From the NCBI RefSeq assembly GCF_000175575.2, contig NZ_CP005986.1, positions 813,549 to 877,548 on the forward strand: a DNA stretch of 64,000 nt. Direction: 5' to 3'. Shown one piece after another: positions 8,080 to 19,518 of this stretch (the stretch's first letter is position 1; the number at the start of each line of letters is the position of its first letter). The notes below the pieces were generated by a model. It did no database searches. It was not told the origin of the DNA and worked only from the letters and a program-made list of their open reading frames with translations. Origin of the DNA: Acidithiobacillus caldus ATCC 51756. GTDB taxonomy: Bacteria > Pseudomonadota > Gammaproteobacteria > Acidithiobacillales > Acidithiobacillaceae. The position numbers were made by a program, and so were the translations under genes.

Positions 8080-8958
8080 ATGGCTATTTCTGCGCAGCAG
8101 GTCAAGGAATTGCGGGAGCGCACGGGCGCCGGCATGATGGAGTGCAAGACGGTCCTGACGGAGGCCGACGGCGACATGGAGGCGGCAGTGGATCTCCTGC
8201 GCAAGCGGGGGCTCGCCAAGGCCGACAAGAAGTCGGGCCGAGTGGCCGCCGAGGGACGCATCGCTCTGGCGGAAAGTGCCGATGCCCGCGCGGCGGTGGT
8301 GGTGGAGGTCAATTGCGAGACGGACTTCGTCGCCAAGAACGAGGCCTTCGTCGCCTTTGCCCAGGACTGCGCGGCGGCGGCGCTGGAGCGGGGGCTGACG
8401 GAGGTGGCGCAGCTGCTGGCCGACGCCGAACTGGAAGAGCGGCGCAAGACCCTGGTCAGCCAGTTGGGTGAGAACATCGCCGTGCGTCGTCTGCAGCGCC
8501 TGGAGGTTTCCCAGGGACGTCTGGGCAGCTATCTCCACGGCAATCGCATCGGCGTGCTGGTGGCCCTGGAAGGCGATGGGGCCTCGGAGGATCTGGGCCG
8601 CGATCTGGCCATGCACGTGGCGGCCTCCCGTCCGGAAGTGGCCTATCCGGAGCAGGTTTCCGCCGAGCGTCTGGAGCGGGAAAAGGAAATCTATCGCGCT
8701 CAGGCGGCGGAGAGTGGCAAACCCGCCGAGATCGTCGAGAAGATGATCAGTGGTCGGATGAGCAAGTTCGTAAACGAGATCGCCCTCGTGGGCCAGGCCT
8801 TCGTCAAGGATCCGGACCGGAGCGTTGGCGACCTGCTCAAAGCGCACCCGGGGCTTCGCGTGACGGGCTTCGTCCGCTTTGAGGTGGGTGAGGGCATCGA
8901 GAAGCAGCAGGGGCCGGATTTCGCCACGGAGGTCATGTCCCAGGTCCGGGGTGCCTGA
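8080..8958 (+). CDS. tsf: Elongation factor Ts
   Basis: A 292-residue GDP/GTP exchange factor for EF-Tu. The N-terminal UBA-like domain (VKELRERTGAGMMECK, residues 7-22) and the core motif VNCETDFVAKNE that contacts EF-Tu are clear. ATG 8080 is preceded by AAAGGAG. The length is normal for proteobacteria. The pyrH start abuts its stop. Confidence 0.97.
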   Translation: MAISAQQVKELRERTGAGMMECKTVLTEADGDMEAAVDLLRKRGLAKADKKSGRVAAEGRIALAESADARAAVVVEVNCETDFVAKNEAFVAFAQDCAAAALERGLTEVAQLLADAELEERRKTLVSQLGENIAVRRLQRLEVSQGRLGSYLHGNRIGVLVALEGDGASEDLGRDLAMHVAASRPEVAYPEQVSAERLEREKEIYRAQAAESGKPAEIVEKMISGRMSKFVNEIALVGQAFVKDPDRSVGDLLKAHPGLRVTGFVRFEVGEGIEKQQGPDFATEVMSQVRGA

Positions 8959-10243
<1,285 letters not shown>

Positions 10244-10244
<1 letters not shown>

Positions 10245-10999
10245 TGACCGGGCTGAATCGCAGCACGACCCTACCGCGCCACCTCGCCATCATCATGGAC
10301 GGCAATGGACGCTGGGCGTACCGGCGTCACCTGCCGCGCGTGGCGGGGCATCGACGCGGGGCGGAGGTGGTGCGCGAGATGGTGCAATCCTGCGCCGAAC
10401 TGGGCGTGGCGCACCTCACCCTCTTCGCCTTCAGTACCGAGAACTGGCGGCGCCCGCCGCTGGAGGTTCGTCTGCTGATGAACCTGTTCCGTCTCATGCT
10501 GCGCCGCGAGGCGCGCCGCCTTCACGAGCATGGGGTACGGCTGCGGATCATCGGTGATCGCCGGGCTCTGGAGGCGGACATCGTGGCCCTCATCGAGGAA
10601 GCGGAGACGCTCACCGCCAGTAACGATCGACTCACCCTCAACCTGGCCGTCAACTACGGTGGGCGCTGGGACATAGCGCAGGCGGCCCGTACCGCCGCCT
10701 TGGAATTGCAGCGTCGTGGAGGGGATCTCGCTGAACTGGACGAGGCAAGCATCGCGCCACACCTCGCTTTGGCCGATAGCCCCGAGCCGGATCTGCTCAT
10801 CCGCACCGGCGGCGAGGAGCGTATCAGCAATTTTCTGATCTGGCAGATGGCCTACACGGAATTCTATTTCACTGAGGTGCTCTGGCCGGATTTCGATCGC
10901 GACGCGCTGGAGCAGGCGCTGCGGTCCTTTGCGCAACGGCAGCGGCGTTTCGGCCGCACCGGCGATCAGCTTCTGGACGACGCTTGCAGCAGCGAATAG
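10244..10999 (+). CDS. uppS: Undecaprenyl diphosphate synthase
   Basis: A cis-prenyltransferase of 251 residues that makes the C55 lipid carrier precursor for peptidoglycan and O-antigen. It shows IIMDGNGRWA with the catalytic Asp, FAFSTENWRRP, and RTGGEERISNFL. It starts at the last base of the frr stop and overlaps the next gene by 16 bases. Confidence 0.96.
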
Positions 11000-11781
11000 T
11001 CACTGCTGCGCTGTTGTTCCTGGTTTTCGTTCCTTTGGTGTACTGGGCGCCCGCGCCCATCTTCCGCCTGTTCCTTGCCGGCGTTTTCCTGCTCGCGTTG
11101 GACGAATGGCTGCAGCTCGCGCAGCTGGGACGGCATCGTCTCTGGGCCCTTCTGGGGAGCCTCGGCTTTCTGATCCTCGTCTTTTTTTGGCGCGGCGGCA
11201 TCTGGCTTTGCGCTGTTGCCGGCATATTCTGGCTGCTCATCCCCATCGTCCTGCTGCGTGCCCGTACTCCCGCAAAAGTGCAGAGGGCGCCGCGGTGGAT
11301 GGCGCTACTCGCCGTGCCGGCGCTTTTCCCTGCCTTTCTCTTGGCGGCGATCCTTCAGGGGCAGCGTCCGCCACTGCTCTTGTGGGTCATCCTCCTCGTC
11401 AGTGCCACGGACATTCTGGCGCTGGCCGTGGGCAAGACCTGGGGGCGCAAGCCGCTGGCGCCCTGGCTGAGTCCAGCCAAGACCCGAGAAGGTCTCTACG
11501 GTGGCTTGCTTGCCGGACTGATGATGGGCACACTGGGGGCAATGGTCCTGATCGGCAGGGATCCCCATGCACTGGTGGGCGGTGCTGTGCTGGGCTTGCT
11601 GGTGGCCGCTTTTGGCGTGGTGGGCGATCTCCTGGAGAGCCTGCTCAAGAGGCGCAGTGGTCATAAGGACAGCGGCAGGATCCTGCCTGGTCATGGCGGT
11701 GTGCTGGATCGGATCGATGCGATGCTGGCGGGAATTCCGGTATTTGTTCTGGGTCTGATAGCTCTGGGTTGGTGGAAATGA
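10984..11781 (+). CDS. cdsA: Phosphatidate cytidylyltransferase
   Basis: A multi-spanning membrane enzyme of 265 residues that makes CDP-diacylglycerol for all phospholipids. The complete signature [20 protein letters not shown], followed by GVLDRIDAM, is near the C terminus. The most likely start is TTG 10984, within uppS, because it gives the usual [11 protein letters not shown] terminus; no ATG or GTG lies nearby. It overlaps dxr by ATGA. Confidence 0.93.
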   Translation: MQQRIVTAALLFLVFVPLVYWAPAPIFRLFLAGVFLLALDEWLQLAQLGRHRLWALLGSLGFLILVFFWRGGIWLCAVAGIFWLLIPIVLLRARTPAKVQRAPRWMALLAVPALFPAFLLAAILQGQRPPLLLWVILLVSATDILALAVGKTWGRKPLAPWLSPAKTREGLYGGLLAGLMMGTLGAMVLIGRDPHALVGGAVLGLLVAAFGVVGDLLESLLKRRSGHKDSGRILPGHGGVLDRIDAMLAGIPVFVLGLIALGWWK

Positions 11782-12944
11782 CACGCGGAATCTGTATCTT
11801 GGGGGCCACGGGCTCCATCGGCAAAAGCACCCTGGACGTGATCGGCCGGCACCCGGAAGCGTTCCGGGTCCTCGCCTTGACGGGTAACCATCGGGTCCAG
11901 GAAATGCTGGAGATAGCCCTGCGGCACTCGCCGGAGTTCGTGGCCATGGCCAACCCGGATGCGGCGACGGCGCTGCACACGGCCCTGGTGGCAGCGGGTC
12001 GCGACGATATCCGCGTGGGCAGTGGGACGGAGGCCTTGCTGGAAGCGGTGCGATGGCCGGGTGTGTCTGAGGTGATGGCGGCCATCGTTGGCGCTGCGGG
12101 CCTGATGCCGACCCTCGCCGCCGTGCGCGCAGGGCATCGCGTCTATCTGGCCAACAAGGAGTGTCTGGTCATGGCCGGGTCCTACTTCATGGAGGAGGTG
12201 CGTCGGCACGATGCCACGCTGCTCCCCATCGATAGCGAACACAATGCCGTCTTTCAATGTTTCGGGGACCCGAAAGGCGTGCGCCGCATCCTGCTGACGG
12301 CATCGGGGGGGCCCTTCCGGACTTGGCCCCTGGAACGCCTGCAGGACGTCACCCCGGAGCAGGCCTGTGCACACCCCAACTGGGTGATGGGACGGAAGAT
12401 CTCCGTGGACTCGGCGACCATGATGAACAAAGGCCTGGAGGTCATCGAGGCACACTGGCTGTTCTCCCTCCCCGCAGACCAGATCGATGTGCTGATCCAC
12501 CCGCAGAGCATCATCCACTCCATGGTCGAATACCTGGATGGGTCGGTGCTGGCGCAGCTCGGCAATCCGGACATGCGCACACCCATTGCCCACGCCCTGG
12601 CATACCCGCAGCGTATGCACAGCGGCGTATCCTCCCTCGACCTGGCGCGCGGCCCTGCCCTGGAATTCGAGGAGCCGGACCTTGCGCGCTTTCCCTGTCT
12701 TGGTCTGGCCTTCGCGGCCCTCCGTGCGGATGGAGCAGCGGCTACGGTGCTCAATGCGGCCAATGAGGTGGCGGTGGCGTCTTTTCTGGACGGTCGCTTG
12801 CCCTTTTCCGCCATTGCCCGTCTCGTGGAGCAGACCCTCACGGATTACCAGCCGGCGCAGCCAACGGATCTCGACGCTGTGCTGGACATCGATGCCGAAG
12901 CCCGCCGGGTCGCTGCGGCGCACCTTGGGCTGGCAGCCGCCTGA
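11778..12944 (+). CDS. dxr: 1-deoxy-D-xylulose 5-phosphate reductoisomerase
   Basis: A 388-residue enzyme for the second step of the MEP isoprenoid pathway and the target of fosmidomycin. The NADPH loop [12 protein letters not shown] is at the N terminus. NKECLVMAG, the metal-binding [11 protein letters not shown], and SGGPFR follow in the family order. I choose ATG 11778, which forms an ATGA overlap with cdsA, over GTG 11769. The neighbouring uppS uses the isoprenoids this pathway makes. Confidence 0.96.
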   Translation: MTRGICILGATGSIGKSTLDVIGRHPEAFRVLALTGNHRVQEMLEIALRHSPEFVAMANPDAATALHTALVAAGRDDIRVGSGTEALLEAVRWPGVSEVMAAIVGAAGLMPTLAAVRAGHRVYLANKECLVMAGSYFMEEVRRHDATLLPIDSEHNAVFQCFGDPKGVRRILLTASGGPFRTWPLERLQDVTPEQACAHPNWVMGRKISVDSATMMNKGLEVIEAHWLFSLPADQIDVLIHPQSIIHSMVEYLDGSVLAQLGNPDMRTPIAHALAYPQRMHSGVSSLDLARGPALEFEEPDLARFPCLGLAFAALRADGAAATVLNAANEVAVASFLDGRLPFSAIARLVEQTLTDYQPAQPTDLDAVLDIDAEARRVAAAHLGLAAA

Positions 12945-12957
12945 GCGTCTGCTGTTC

Positions 12958-14313
12958 ATGGGCCTGTTGCTCACCCTGTTGGCCTTTGTCATCGCCATCG
13001 GTCTGTTGATTCTGGTGCACGAATCCGGCCACTTCTGGGTGGCCCGGGCCATGGGTGTCCAGGTCCTGCGTTTCAGCATCGGCTTTGGCAAGCCGCTGCT
13101 GCGCTGGCAACGCAGTCCCGAGGATACCGAGTATGTCCTTGCTGCCATCCCCTTGGGGGGCTATGTAAAGATGTTGGGGGAGCAGGATGGCTCCACCTTG
13201 CCGCCGGCGCAGCGGGCGCGCGCCTACGATCAGCTGCCACCGGCGCGGCGATTTCTCATTGCCCTGGCGGGACCGGCGGCCAATTTCGTGCTGGCCGTGG
13301 TCGCCTATGCCGGCGTCGCAATCATCGGCATTCCCGGTCTTGCTCCCGTGGTCGGCACCGTGGCCCCCCATGGCCTTGGACAGCGCGCCCAGCTCGTGCC
13401 CGGCGACCGTATCCTGGCGGTGAACGGACATGCGGTCAGCACCTGGGAGGATCTGCGCATGGATCTCCTGGCGGCGGCAGTGGGTAGCGAGCGTCTGCAG
13501 TTGCGCATCCGCAGTCCGGATGGTCGGCTTGAGTCCCGCGAATTGTCGCTGCAAAAACTGCCCCCAGACAGTGTTGGTCCCGATTTCATGGAAAAGGTGA
13601 TGGGACTCGGTCCCTATCTGCCGCCCGTGGTGGGTGCGGTGCAGGCCGACAGTCCGGCAGCCATGGCCGGCCTGCAGCCCGGCGATCGCATTCTGGCTGT
13701 GGACGGCAGGCCCGTATACAGCTGGCAGGATCTGGCCCGTCGCATTGAATCTTATCCGCACCAGCGTCTGCTGTTGCGCCTCGAGCGCAAAGGTGTCACC
13801 CAGGTACGGGCCGTGACCACCGAATACGTCCTCGATGCCAAGGGGCAGCCCCAGGGACGGATCGGGATCGTCATGGCACCGCTGCCGGCGGACCTCATCG
13901 TGCGCAAGGAGCGCGGCCCACTCGCAGCCATGGCCTACGGCGCGCGCCAGACCTTCCGTATGTCGGTCCTGACGGTGGAGATGCTGGGACAGATGATCTC
14001 GGGCCGGGTCTCGCCCAGCAACATCAGCGGTCCCATCGGCATCGCCGAGGCCGCTGGGCAGAGTTTTGCCGCGGGTCTCGCCCCGTATCTGGCCTTTCTC
14101 GCACTCATCAGCATCAGCCTGGGGGTGCTCAACCTATTGCCCATCCCCATCCTCGATGGCGGTCACCTCGTCTTCTGCGCCGTGGAAATGGCGACGGGTC
14201 GCCCCCTGCCGGCGGCGGTGGTGCAAAAAGCGCAGATGATCGGTATAGTGCTGCTTCTGATGCTCATGTCCTTCGCCTTCTACAACGATATTCTGAGACT
14301 GTTGAAACCGTGA
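12958..14313 (+). CDS. rseP: RseP, site-2 membrane metalloprotease
   Basis: A 451-residue intramembrane zinc protease. The zinc motif HESGH is at residues 21-25 in the first membrane helix. Two PDZ domains occupy roughly residues 125-300 (VVGTVAPHG, VVGAVQADSPAAMAGLQPGD). The third zinc ligand is in NLLPIPILDGGH. In the sigma-E stress response RseP cleaves anti-sigma factor RseA after DegS, and it also clears signal peptides. It starts 14 bases after dxr and overlaps bamA by four bases. Confidence 0.95.
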   Translation: MGLLLTLLAFVIAIGLLILVHESGHFWVARAMGVQVLRFSIGFGKPLLRWQRSPEDTEYVLAAIPLGGYVKMLGEQDGSTLPPAQRARAYDQLPPARRFLIALAGPAANFVLAVVAYAGVAIIGIPGLAPVVGTVAPHGLGQRAQLVPGDRILAVNGHAVSTWEDLRMDLLAAAVGSERLQLRIRSPDGRLESRELSLQKLPPDSVGPDFMEKVMGLGPYLPPVVGAVQADSPAAMAGLQPGDRILAVDGRPVYSWQDLARRIESYPHQRLLLRLERKGVTQVRAVTTEYVLDAKGQPQGRIGIVMAPLPADLIVRKERGPLAAMAYGARQTFRMSVLTVEMLGQMISGRVSPSNISGPIGIAEAAGQSFAAGLAPYLAFLALISISLGVLNLLPIPILDGGHLVFCAVEMATGRPLPAAVVQKAQMIGIVLLLMLMSFAFYNDILRLLKP

Positions 14314-16655
14314 AAAAAATCAGCCTCGTACCTCAAGCTTCCAGCGTCCTGGTCGTAACGGCGGCGATCGTCGGTAGTGTCTGGGCTACTCCTGCCCTGG
14401 CCTTCGCGCCCTTTACGGTCAAGAATATCGAGATCCGTGGGTTGGAGCACATCGCCCCGGGTACAGTCTACAACTATTTGCCGATTCACATCAGCGAAAC
14501 CGTGGACGATCAGAAGGCGCAGCAAGCCATCAAGGAACTGTACTCCACCGGGTTTTTCAAGGATGTCACCATCGCCCGTTCCGGAGACGATCTGTTGGTG
14601 GTGGTGCAGGAACGGCCCATCATCGCCAGCATTCGCACCAAGGGCATCAAGGCCTTCTCCAAGGATGAACTGCAGGGAACCTTCAAGGGCATCGGTCTCG
14701 AAGAACGGCATATCTTCAACCGTGCCGTCCTCGATCAGGTGGTGCAGGGATTACAGCAACAATACGAGGGCATGGGCTATTACAATGCCAAAATCACCAC
14801 CCACGTCGAGAAACTGCCGCGCAATCGCGTGGCCATAGATATCGATGTGCATCAGGGTGAGCAGGCCACCATAAAACAGGTCACCATCGTCGGGAATCAT
14901 GCCTTCAGCGAGAGCCGGCTGCGCGGGTTGTTCTCCATCGGTGCGCCGGACGCTTTTTCCTTTTTTACCAAGAACGATCGCTACTCGCGGGAGAAGCTGG
15001 AAAAAAGTCTGGAGAAGCTCCACGATTTCTACCTCGACCGGGGCTATCTCAATTTCGCCATCGAGTCCTCCCAGGTACAGGTTACGCCCAACCGTCGCTA
15101 CGTCTACATTACCGTCAATATTCATGAGGGGCCGGTTTATCGAATCAGCAAGGTCGAGTTGACGGGTAATCTGGTCCTGCCGCGCAAGGATCTGGAAAAG
15201 CTGGTGGAGGTCAAGCCGGGTGAGCGTTTCTCACGGGAGCGGATCAACGCTACCAATCAGGCCATTGCGGAAAAGCTCGGCGATTATGGTTACGCGTTTG
15301 CCAATACCACGCCGGTACCCGAGGTGGACGAGAAAAAGCATGAGGTCGCCATCGATTTTCAGGTGGATCCGGGCAATCGCGTCTACATCCGGCGTATTGA
15401 AATCAGCGGTAACGACAAGAGTCGGGATTACGTCATCCGCCGTCAGTTCCGCCAGATGGAAGGCGCCCTGTACAATCGCGAACTGATCGATCGCTCCAAG
15501 CTGCGTCTGCAACAGACGGGTTTCTTTGACAAGGTGGATACCAAGACGGTGCCGGTGCCCGGACATCCCGACGAGCTGGATCTGGATGTGCACGTCAGCG
15601 AGCGACCGACGGGCAGCTTCAGCGTGGGTGTGGGCTACTCCAACGCCCAAGGCTTCCTCTTCAATGGCTCCATCAGCCAGAATAATTTCATGGGTACGGG
15701 TAATGCGCTGTCGTTCTCTGCCAACGTGGGCGGCCTGGGTACGGCGTACAACCTGTCTTTTACCAATCCGTATTTCACGCCCGATGGCATCAGCCTGGGC
15801 TTCAATCTCTATCGTAACGACACCAATCTGTCGACTCTGGCCATCGCGCCGTATCAGGAGATCGACTACGGCGCCTCGGTGACCTTGGGTATACCGGTGC
15901 TGGAGTACGTCTACGATTACATGACCCTGGGCTTCGATCATACCAACATCAATCTGCAAAACGGCGCGAATTATCCGCTTTACCAGAACTACATCGATCT
16001 GTACGGCAATTCGGCCAATTCCATTACCCTGGGTAATGACCTGGTCTACAACAGCACCAACTCGCCCATCTTCCCCACCAAGGGCGTGTACGGTAGCCTG
16101 TCGTTGAAGGCAGCGGTGCCACCGGGAAAATTGCGTTTCTACAAGGCCGAGATCAAAGCCAATTATTATCATCCCTTCACCTCCTGGTTGTCTGGGGGGT
16201 TGGGTGCGCGTTATGGCTTCATCAATAGCTATTCGGGCAAACCGGTGCCCTTCTTCGATAACTTTTATCTGGGCGGGCCGACCACCTTGCCCGGGTACCA
16301 GACCTATGCCCTGGGCCCGCAGATCGACGGTTATCCTGTGGGTGGTACGCGTGAGCTCCTGCTCGATGCCAACCTCTATTTCCCCTTGCCGGGCCTCCAG
16401 GACAACAAGAATTTTCGTATGAATCTGTTCGTTGCCAGCGGCTGGGTATATGGCGTGAGTGCCGATTCTGCGGGCAATTTCCAGTACACCAACAACTATT
16501 TCCCGAGCCTTGGCAATCTGCGGACCACAGCCGGTGTGGGCTTTCTGTGGATCAGCCCCCTTGGCCCCCTGCGCCTGTCCTTGGCCATTCCCCTGGACAA
16601 GAAGCCGGGTGACCTGACCCAGCCGCTGCAGTTCACCGTAGGAAACGCCTTCTGA
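14310..16655 (+). CDS. bamA: BamA, outer-membrane protein assembly factor
   Basis: A 781-residue Omp85 protein. A signal peptide ends near ALAFAPFTV. Five POTRA domains follow (to about residue 425), then a 16-stranded barrel with the conserved loop-6 type region and a terminal Phe (FTVGNAF). It inserts beta-barrel proteins into the outer membrane. The GTG start at 14310 overlaps the rseP stop. It is followed at once by its chaperone partner skp. Confidence 0.96.
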   Translation: MKKISLVPQASSVLVVTAAIVGSVWATPALAFAPFTVKNIEIRGLEHIAPGTVYNYLPIHISETVDDQKAQQAIKELYSTGFFKDVTIARSGDDLLVVVQERPIIASIRTKGIKAFSKDELQGTFKGIGLEERHIFNRAVLDQVVQGLQQQYEGMGYYNAKITTHVEKLPRNRVAIDIDVHQGEQATIKQVTIVGNHAFSESRLRGLFSIGAPDAFSFFTKNDRYSREKLEKSLEKLHDFYLDRGYLNFAIESSQVQVTPNRRYVYITVNIHEGPVYRISKVELTGNLVLPRKDLEKLVEVKPGERFSRERINATNQAIAEKLGDYGYAFANTTPVPEVDEKKHEVAIDFQVDPGNRVYIRRIEISGNDKSRDYVIRRQFRQMEGALYNRELIDRSKLRLQQTGFFDKVDTKTVPVPGHPDELDLDVHVSERPTGSFSVGVGYSNAQGFLFNGSISQNNFMGTGNALSFSANVGGLGTAYNLSFTNPYFTPDGISLGFNLYRNDTNLSTLAIAPYQEIDYGASVTLGIPVLEYVYDYMTLGFDHTNINLQNGANYPLYQNYIDLYGNSANSITLGNDLVYNSTNSPIFPTKGVYGSLSLKAAVPPGKLRFYKAEIKANYYHPFTSWLSGGLGARYGFINSYSGKPVPFFDNFYLGGPTTLPGYQTYALGPQIDGYPVGGTRELLLDANLYFPLPGLQDNKNFRMNLFVASGWVYGVSADSAGNFQYTNNYFPSLGNLRTTAGVGFLWISPLGPLRLSLAIPLDKKPGDLTQPLQFTVGNAF

Positions 16656-16657
16656 TC

Positions 16658-17206
16658 ATGTGGTTGCGGAGGCACGGGAACCGGCTCTGGCTGTCTGTTC
16701 TGGCGCTACTGCTGCTTGCCTGGACGCCCGGGGCGATAGCCGAAGGCATAAAGATTGGCTTCGTGGACCTGGACAAGGCCCTGCGCGAGTTGCCCGAGGC
16801 GCAGGCGGGGGCGGCCAGCCTCAATCGACAAATCGAGGCGCGGCAGAAGGAAATCGAGGCCAAGCGTCAGGAGATCGACAACTTTCAGCGTAGCCTCGAA
16901 AAGGATTTCCCCAAGCTCAGCAATGCCCAGCGCCAGGAGCGGGAGGCGCAGTTGCAGGCCATGGTCATGAGCCTGCAAAAGTATCAGCGCAAGGCTCAGG
17001 ACGAAATCAGTGTGCAGCGCAATGAGATCCTGGAAAAGATCCAGAACCGCCTGGTTCACGTGGTGAGCCAGATCGGTCAGGCGGGTCACTACACCCTCAT
17101 TTTGAACGACAAGTCCGTGCTGTACGTCAACGGCGCCATCGATCTGACCCAACAGGTCGTGGCGGCCATGGAGAAACAGCCGGCAAGCAAGGGCGACCGG
17201 AAATGA
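16658..17206 (+). CDS. skp: Skp/OmpH periplasmic chaperone
   Basis: A 182-residue secreted protein with a signal peptide (cleavage near [10 protein letters not shown]), then the Skp opening [12 protein letters not shown] and a long charged coiled coil rich in Gln, Glu and Arg (about residues 55-130). It holds unfolded outer-membrane proteins for BamA. It starts two bases after bamA. The family is variable in sequence, but the context makes the call secure. Confidence 0.92.
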   Translation: MWLRRHGNRLWLSVLALLLLAWTPGAIAEGIKIGFVDLDKALRELPEAQAGAASLNRQIEARQKEIEAKRQEIDNFQRSLEKDFPKLSNAQRQEREAQLQAMVMSLQKYQRKAQDEISVQRNEILEKIQNRLVHVVSQIGQAGHYTLILNDKSVLYVNGAIDLTQQVVAAMEKQPASKGDRK

Positions 17207-17225
17207 TCGGTTGGCGGGAAAGGCC

Positions 17226-18293
17226 GTGAGCAGGTCCGCTACCACATCGGCAAGCCTCGCGGAATTGGCGCAGGTCGCCAGGGCCGAGTTGCGCGGTGAC
17301 GGCCACTTCCAGATACTGGGAGTAGCACCTCTGGAAGCGGCGGGACCCCACGACCTGAGCTTTTTTCAACCGCCCCGTTCACCGCAGATCCTTGCCGAGA
17401 CCCGCGCCGGTGCCCTCATTCTGCGGGAGCAGGAACTCAGCCTGTACGAAGGCAACGCGCTGGTGAGCAGAAATCCGTACGCAAGCTTCGCGCGTGTGCT
17501 ACAGCATCTCTATCCGGCGCCTCGGCCGGCGCCAGGGGTGGACGAGGGGGCCTGGATTGCCGTCGATGCCCACATCCACCCCGCTGCCCGCATCGAGGCC
17601 GGAGTACGGGTGGCTTCGGGGGCGGTGGTCGAGGATGGCTGTTGGCTGGAGACGGGTGTGGTCGTCGGTGCTGGTGTGCGCCTTGGCGCGGGCTGTCACC
17701 TCTTTCCTGGGGTAAAGGTCTATGCGGGCGTCCAAATTGGGCCCAACTGCAGTATCCACGCCAATGCCGTCATTGGCGCCGATGGTTTCGGCTTTGCTCC
17801 AGACGGGGATGCCTACCTCAAGATCCCGCACATCGGCGGAGTGCGCATCGGTCGCGATGTGGAGATCGGCGCCAACAGCTGCATCGATCGCGGGGTGATG
17901 GCCGACACCGTCATCGGCGATGGCGTCAAGATCGATAATCTGGTGCAGATTGGTCATAATGTCCGCATCGGCGAGCATACCGTCATTGCCGGCCAGACCG
18001 GAGTGTCGGGCAGTACGACCATCGGGGCACACTGTCGCATCGGCGGCCAGGTGGGCTTCGCCGGCCACATTCGCATCGCCGATGGCTGCATCATCGCAGG
18101 ACAGAGCGCCATCACCCACGATCTGCGTACCCCGGGGGTGTACTCGGGAGTGCTGCCCGCCCGCCCTGCCCGACGCTGGCGGCGCCTGGCGGCGCGCTTC
18201 GACACCCTGGAGGAGTTTGTGCAGCGCTTCAAGCAATGGGAAAAAACGGCAGCGGCCCGTGCTTCTGCTCACCGGGAGGAGAGTGACGACTGA
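17226..18293 (+). CDS. lpxD: LpxD, UDP-3-O/N-acyl-glucosamine N-acyltransferase
   Basis: A 355-residue left-handed beta-helix acyltransferase of lipid A synthesis. An N-terminal uridine-binding domain ([12 protein letters not shown]) is followed by hexapeptide repeats with the active-site region [11 protein letters not shown], then a helical C terminus. GTG 17226 is the likely start; TTG 17211 is an alternative that adds five residues. It overlaps fabZ by one base. If the GnnAB pathway operates here, its substrate is the 3-acylamino form of UDP-glucosamine. Confidence 0.94.
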   Translation: MSRSATTSASLAELAQVARAELRGDGHFQILGVAPLEAAGPHDLSFFQPPRSPQILAETRAGALILREQELSLYEGNALVSRNPYASFARVLQHLYPAPRPAPGVDEGAWIAVDAHIHPAARIEAGVRVASGAVVEDGCWLETGVVVGAGVRLGAGCHLFPGVKVYAGVQIGPNCSIHANAVIGADGFGFAPDGDAYLKIPHIGGVRIGRDVEIGANSCIDRGVMADTVIGDGVKIDNLVQIGHNVRIGEHTVIAGQTGVSGSTTIGAHCRIGGQVGFAGHIRIADGCIIAGQSAITHDLRTPGVYSGVLPARPARRWRRLAARFDTLEEFVQRFKQWEKTAAARASAHREESDD

Positions 18294-18739
18294 TGGTGCA
18301 ACTGGATATTCACGAGATACTGAAACGTCTGCCCCACCGCTATCCGTTCCTGCTGGTGGATCGGGTAGAGGAATTGCAGCCCAATCACTATCTGCGGGCG
18401 CTGAAGAACGTCAGTATCAATGAGCCCTATTTTCAGGGCCATTTCCCGGATTTCCCGGTCATGCCGGGTGTGCTCATCGTCGAGGCCCTGGCGCAGGCGG
18501 CAGCGCTGCTGGCCTTCGTCTCCGAGGAAAAATACGGCGAGAACGAGGCGGTATACTTTGCCGGTATAGACAAGGCGCGCTTTCGCAAACCGGTGGTACC
18601 CGGAGATCAGCTGATCCTGCTTGCCGAGGTCAGTCGTCGTCGCGGAGGTATGTGGCAGATGCAGACCACGGCACACGTCGGCGATACCCTGGTTGCATCG
18701 GCCATGCTCATGGCTACCTTGCGCGAGCGCGACGCATGA
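18293..18739 (+). CDS. fabZ: 3-hydroxyacyl-ACP dehydratase FabZ
   Basis: A 148-residue hotdog-fold dehydratase of fatty-acid elongation. The catalytic pair is visible as His50 in FQGHFPDFPVMPG and Glu64 in IVEALAQ. It starts on the last base of the lpxD stop and overlaps lpxA by ATGA. FabZ competes with LpxA and LpxD for 3-hydroxyacyl-ACP, which explains its location. Confidence 0.97.
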   Translation: MVQLDIHEILKRLPHRYPFLLVDRVEELQPNHYLRALKNVSINEPYFQGHFPDFPVMPGVLIVEALAQAAALLAFVSEEKYGENEAVYFAGIDKARFRKPVVPGDQLILLAEVSRRRGGMWQMQTTAHVGDTLVASAMLMATLRERDA

Positions 18740-19518
18740 GCGCGGTGGTCCACCCGCAGGCCGTCGTCGACCCCTCTGCCCGCCTCGGAAGCGACTGCAC
18801 CGTCGGCCCCTTTGCCGTGATCGGCGCCGATGTCGAGCTGGGTGAGCACTGCTCGGTCGGGGCCCATGCCGTCATCGAGGGTCCCTGCCGTATCGGCGCC
18901 CGCAATCGCGTCCACCCCTTTGCCTCCATCGGCAGTGCTCCCCAGGATCTGGGCTATCGCGGCGAGCGCACGGAGCTGGTGGTGGGGGACCACAATACCT
19001 TTCGCGAATTCGTCACCATCAACCGCGGCACGGTCAAGGGTGGCGGGGTAACCCGTATTGGTGACCACAACCTTTTCATGGCCTACTGCCACGTGGCCCA
19101 CGATTGCCAGATCGGCAATCATGTGGTCATGGCCAATGCGGCGACGCTGGCCGGCCACGTCTGCATCGAGGACTATGCCATCCTCGGTGGCCTGTCGGCA
19201 GTGCATCAGTTTGCGCGGGTGGGGGCGCACGCGATTCTGGGCGGCGGGACCATGGCCCCGCTGGACGTGCCGCCCTACATGATGGCGGCCGGCAACCACG
19301 CCAGCCTGCACGGTATCAACGTCCGCGGGCTGGCGCGGCGGGGCATTTCGCGGGATACGATTCTGCAGATCAAGCGCGCCTATCGGGTGCTCTTCCGTTC
19401 CGGACAGCGTCTGGAGGAGGCCATGGAGGAGTTGGAGCGGCGCGGTCTCGATGCACCGGAAATCGCTCACCTCCTGGCCTTTCTGCGCGGTACCCAGCGC
19501 GGTATCACCCGGCCATGA
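18736..19518 (+). CDS. lpxA: LpxA, UDP-GlcNAc (or GlcNAc3N) acyltransferase
   Basis: A 260-residue trimeric left-handed beta-helix enzyme that starts lipid A synthesis. The catalytic His122 lies in CHVAHDCQIG. Gly169-Gly170 occupy the position of the acyl-chain ruler (Gly173 in E. coli), which suggests a long 3-hydroxyacyl chain. The A. ferrooxidans enzyme prefers UDP-GlcNAc3N, and gnnA/gnnB directly downstream suggest the same here. It overlaps fabZ and gnnA by four bases each. Confidence 0.95.
   Translation: MSAVVHPQAVVDPSARLGSDCTVGPFAVIGADVELGEHCSVGAHAVIEGPCRIGARNRVHPFASIGSAPQDLGYRGERTELVVGDHNTFREFVTINRGTVKGGGVTRIGDHNLFMAYCHVAHDCQIGNHVVMANAATLAGHVCIEDYAILGGLSAVHQFARVGAHAILGGGTMAPLDVPPYMMAAGNHASLHGINVRGLARRGISRDTILQIKRAYRVLFRSGQRLEEAMEELERRGLDAPEIAHLLAFLRGTQRGITRP

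Noticed and set aside
11691-13148. A 485-codon minus-strand frame opposite cdsA, dxr and rseP
   Set aside because: Same reason: antisense shadow of conserved genes with no recognisable domain.
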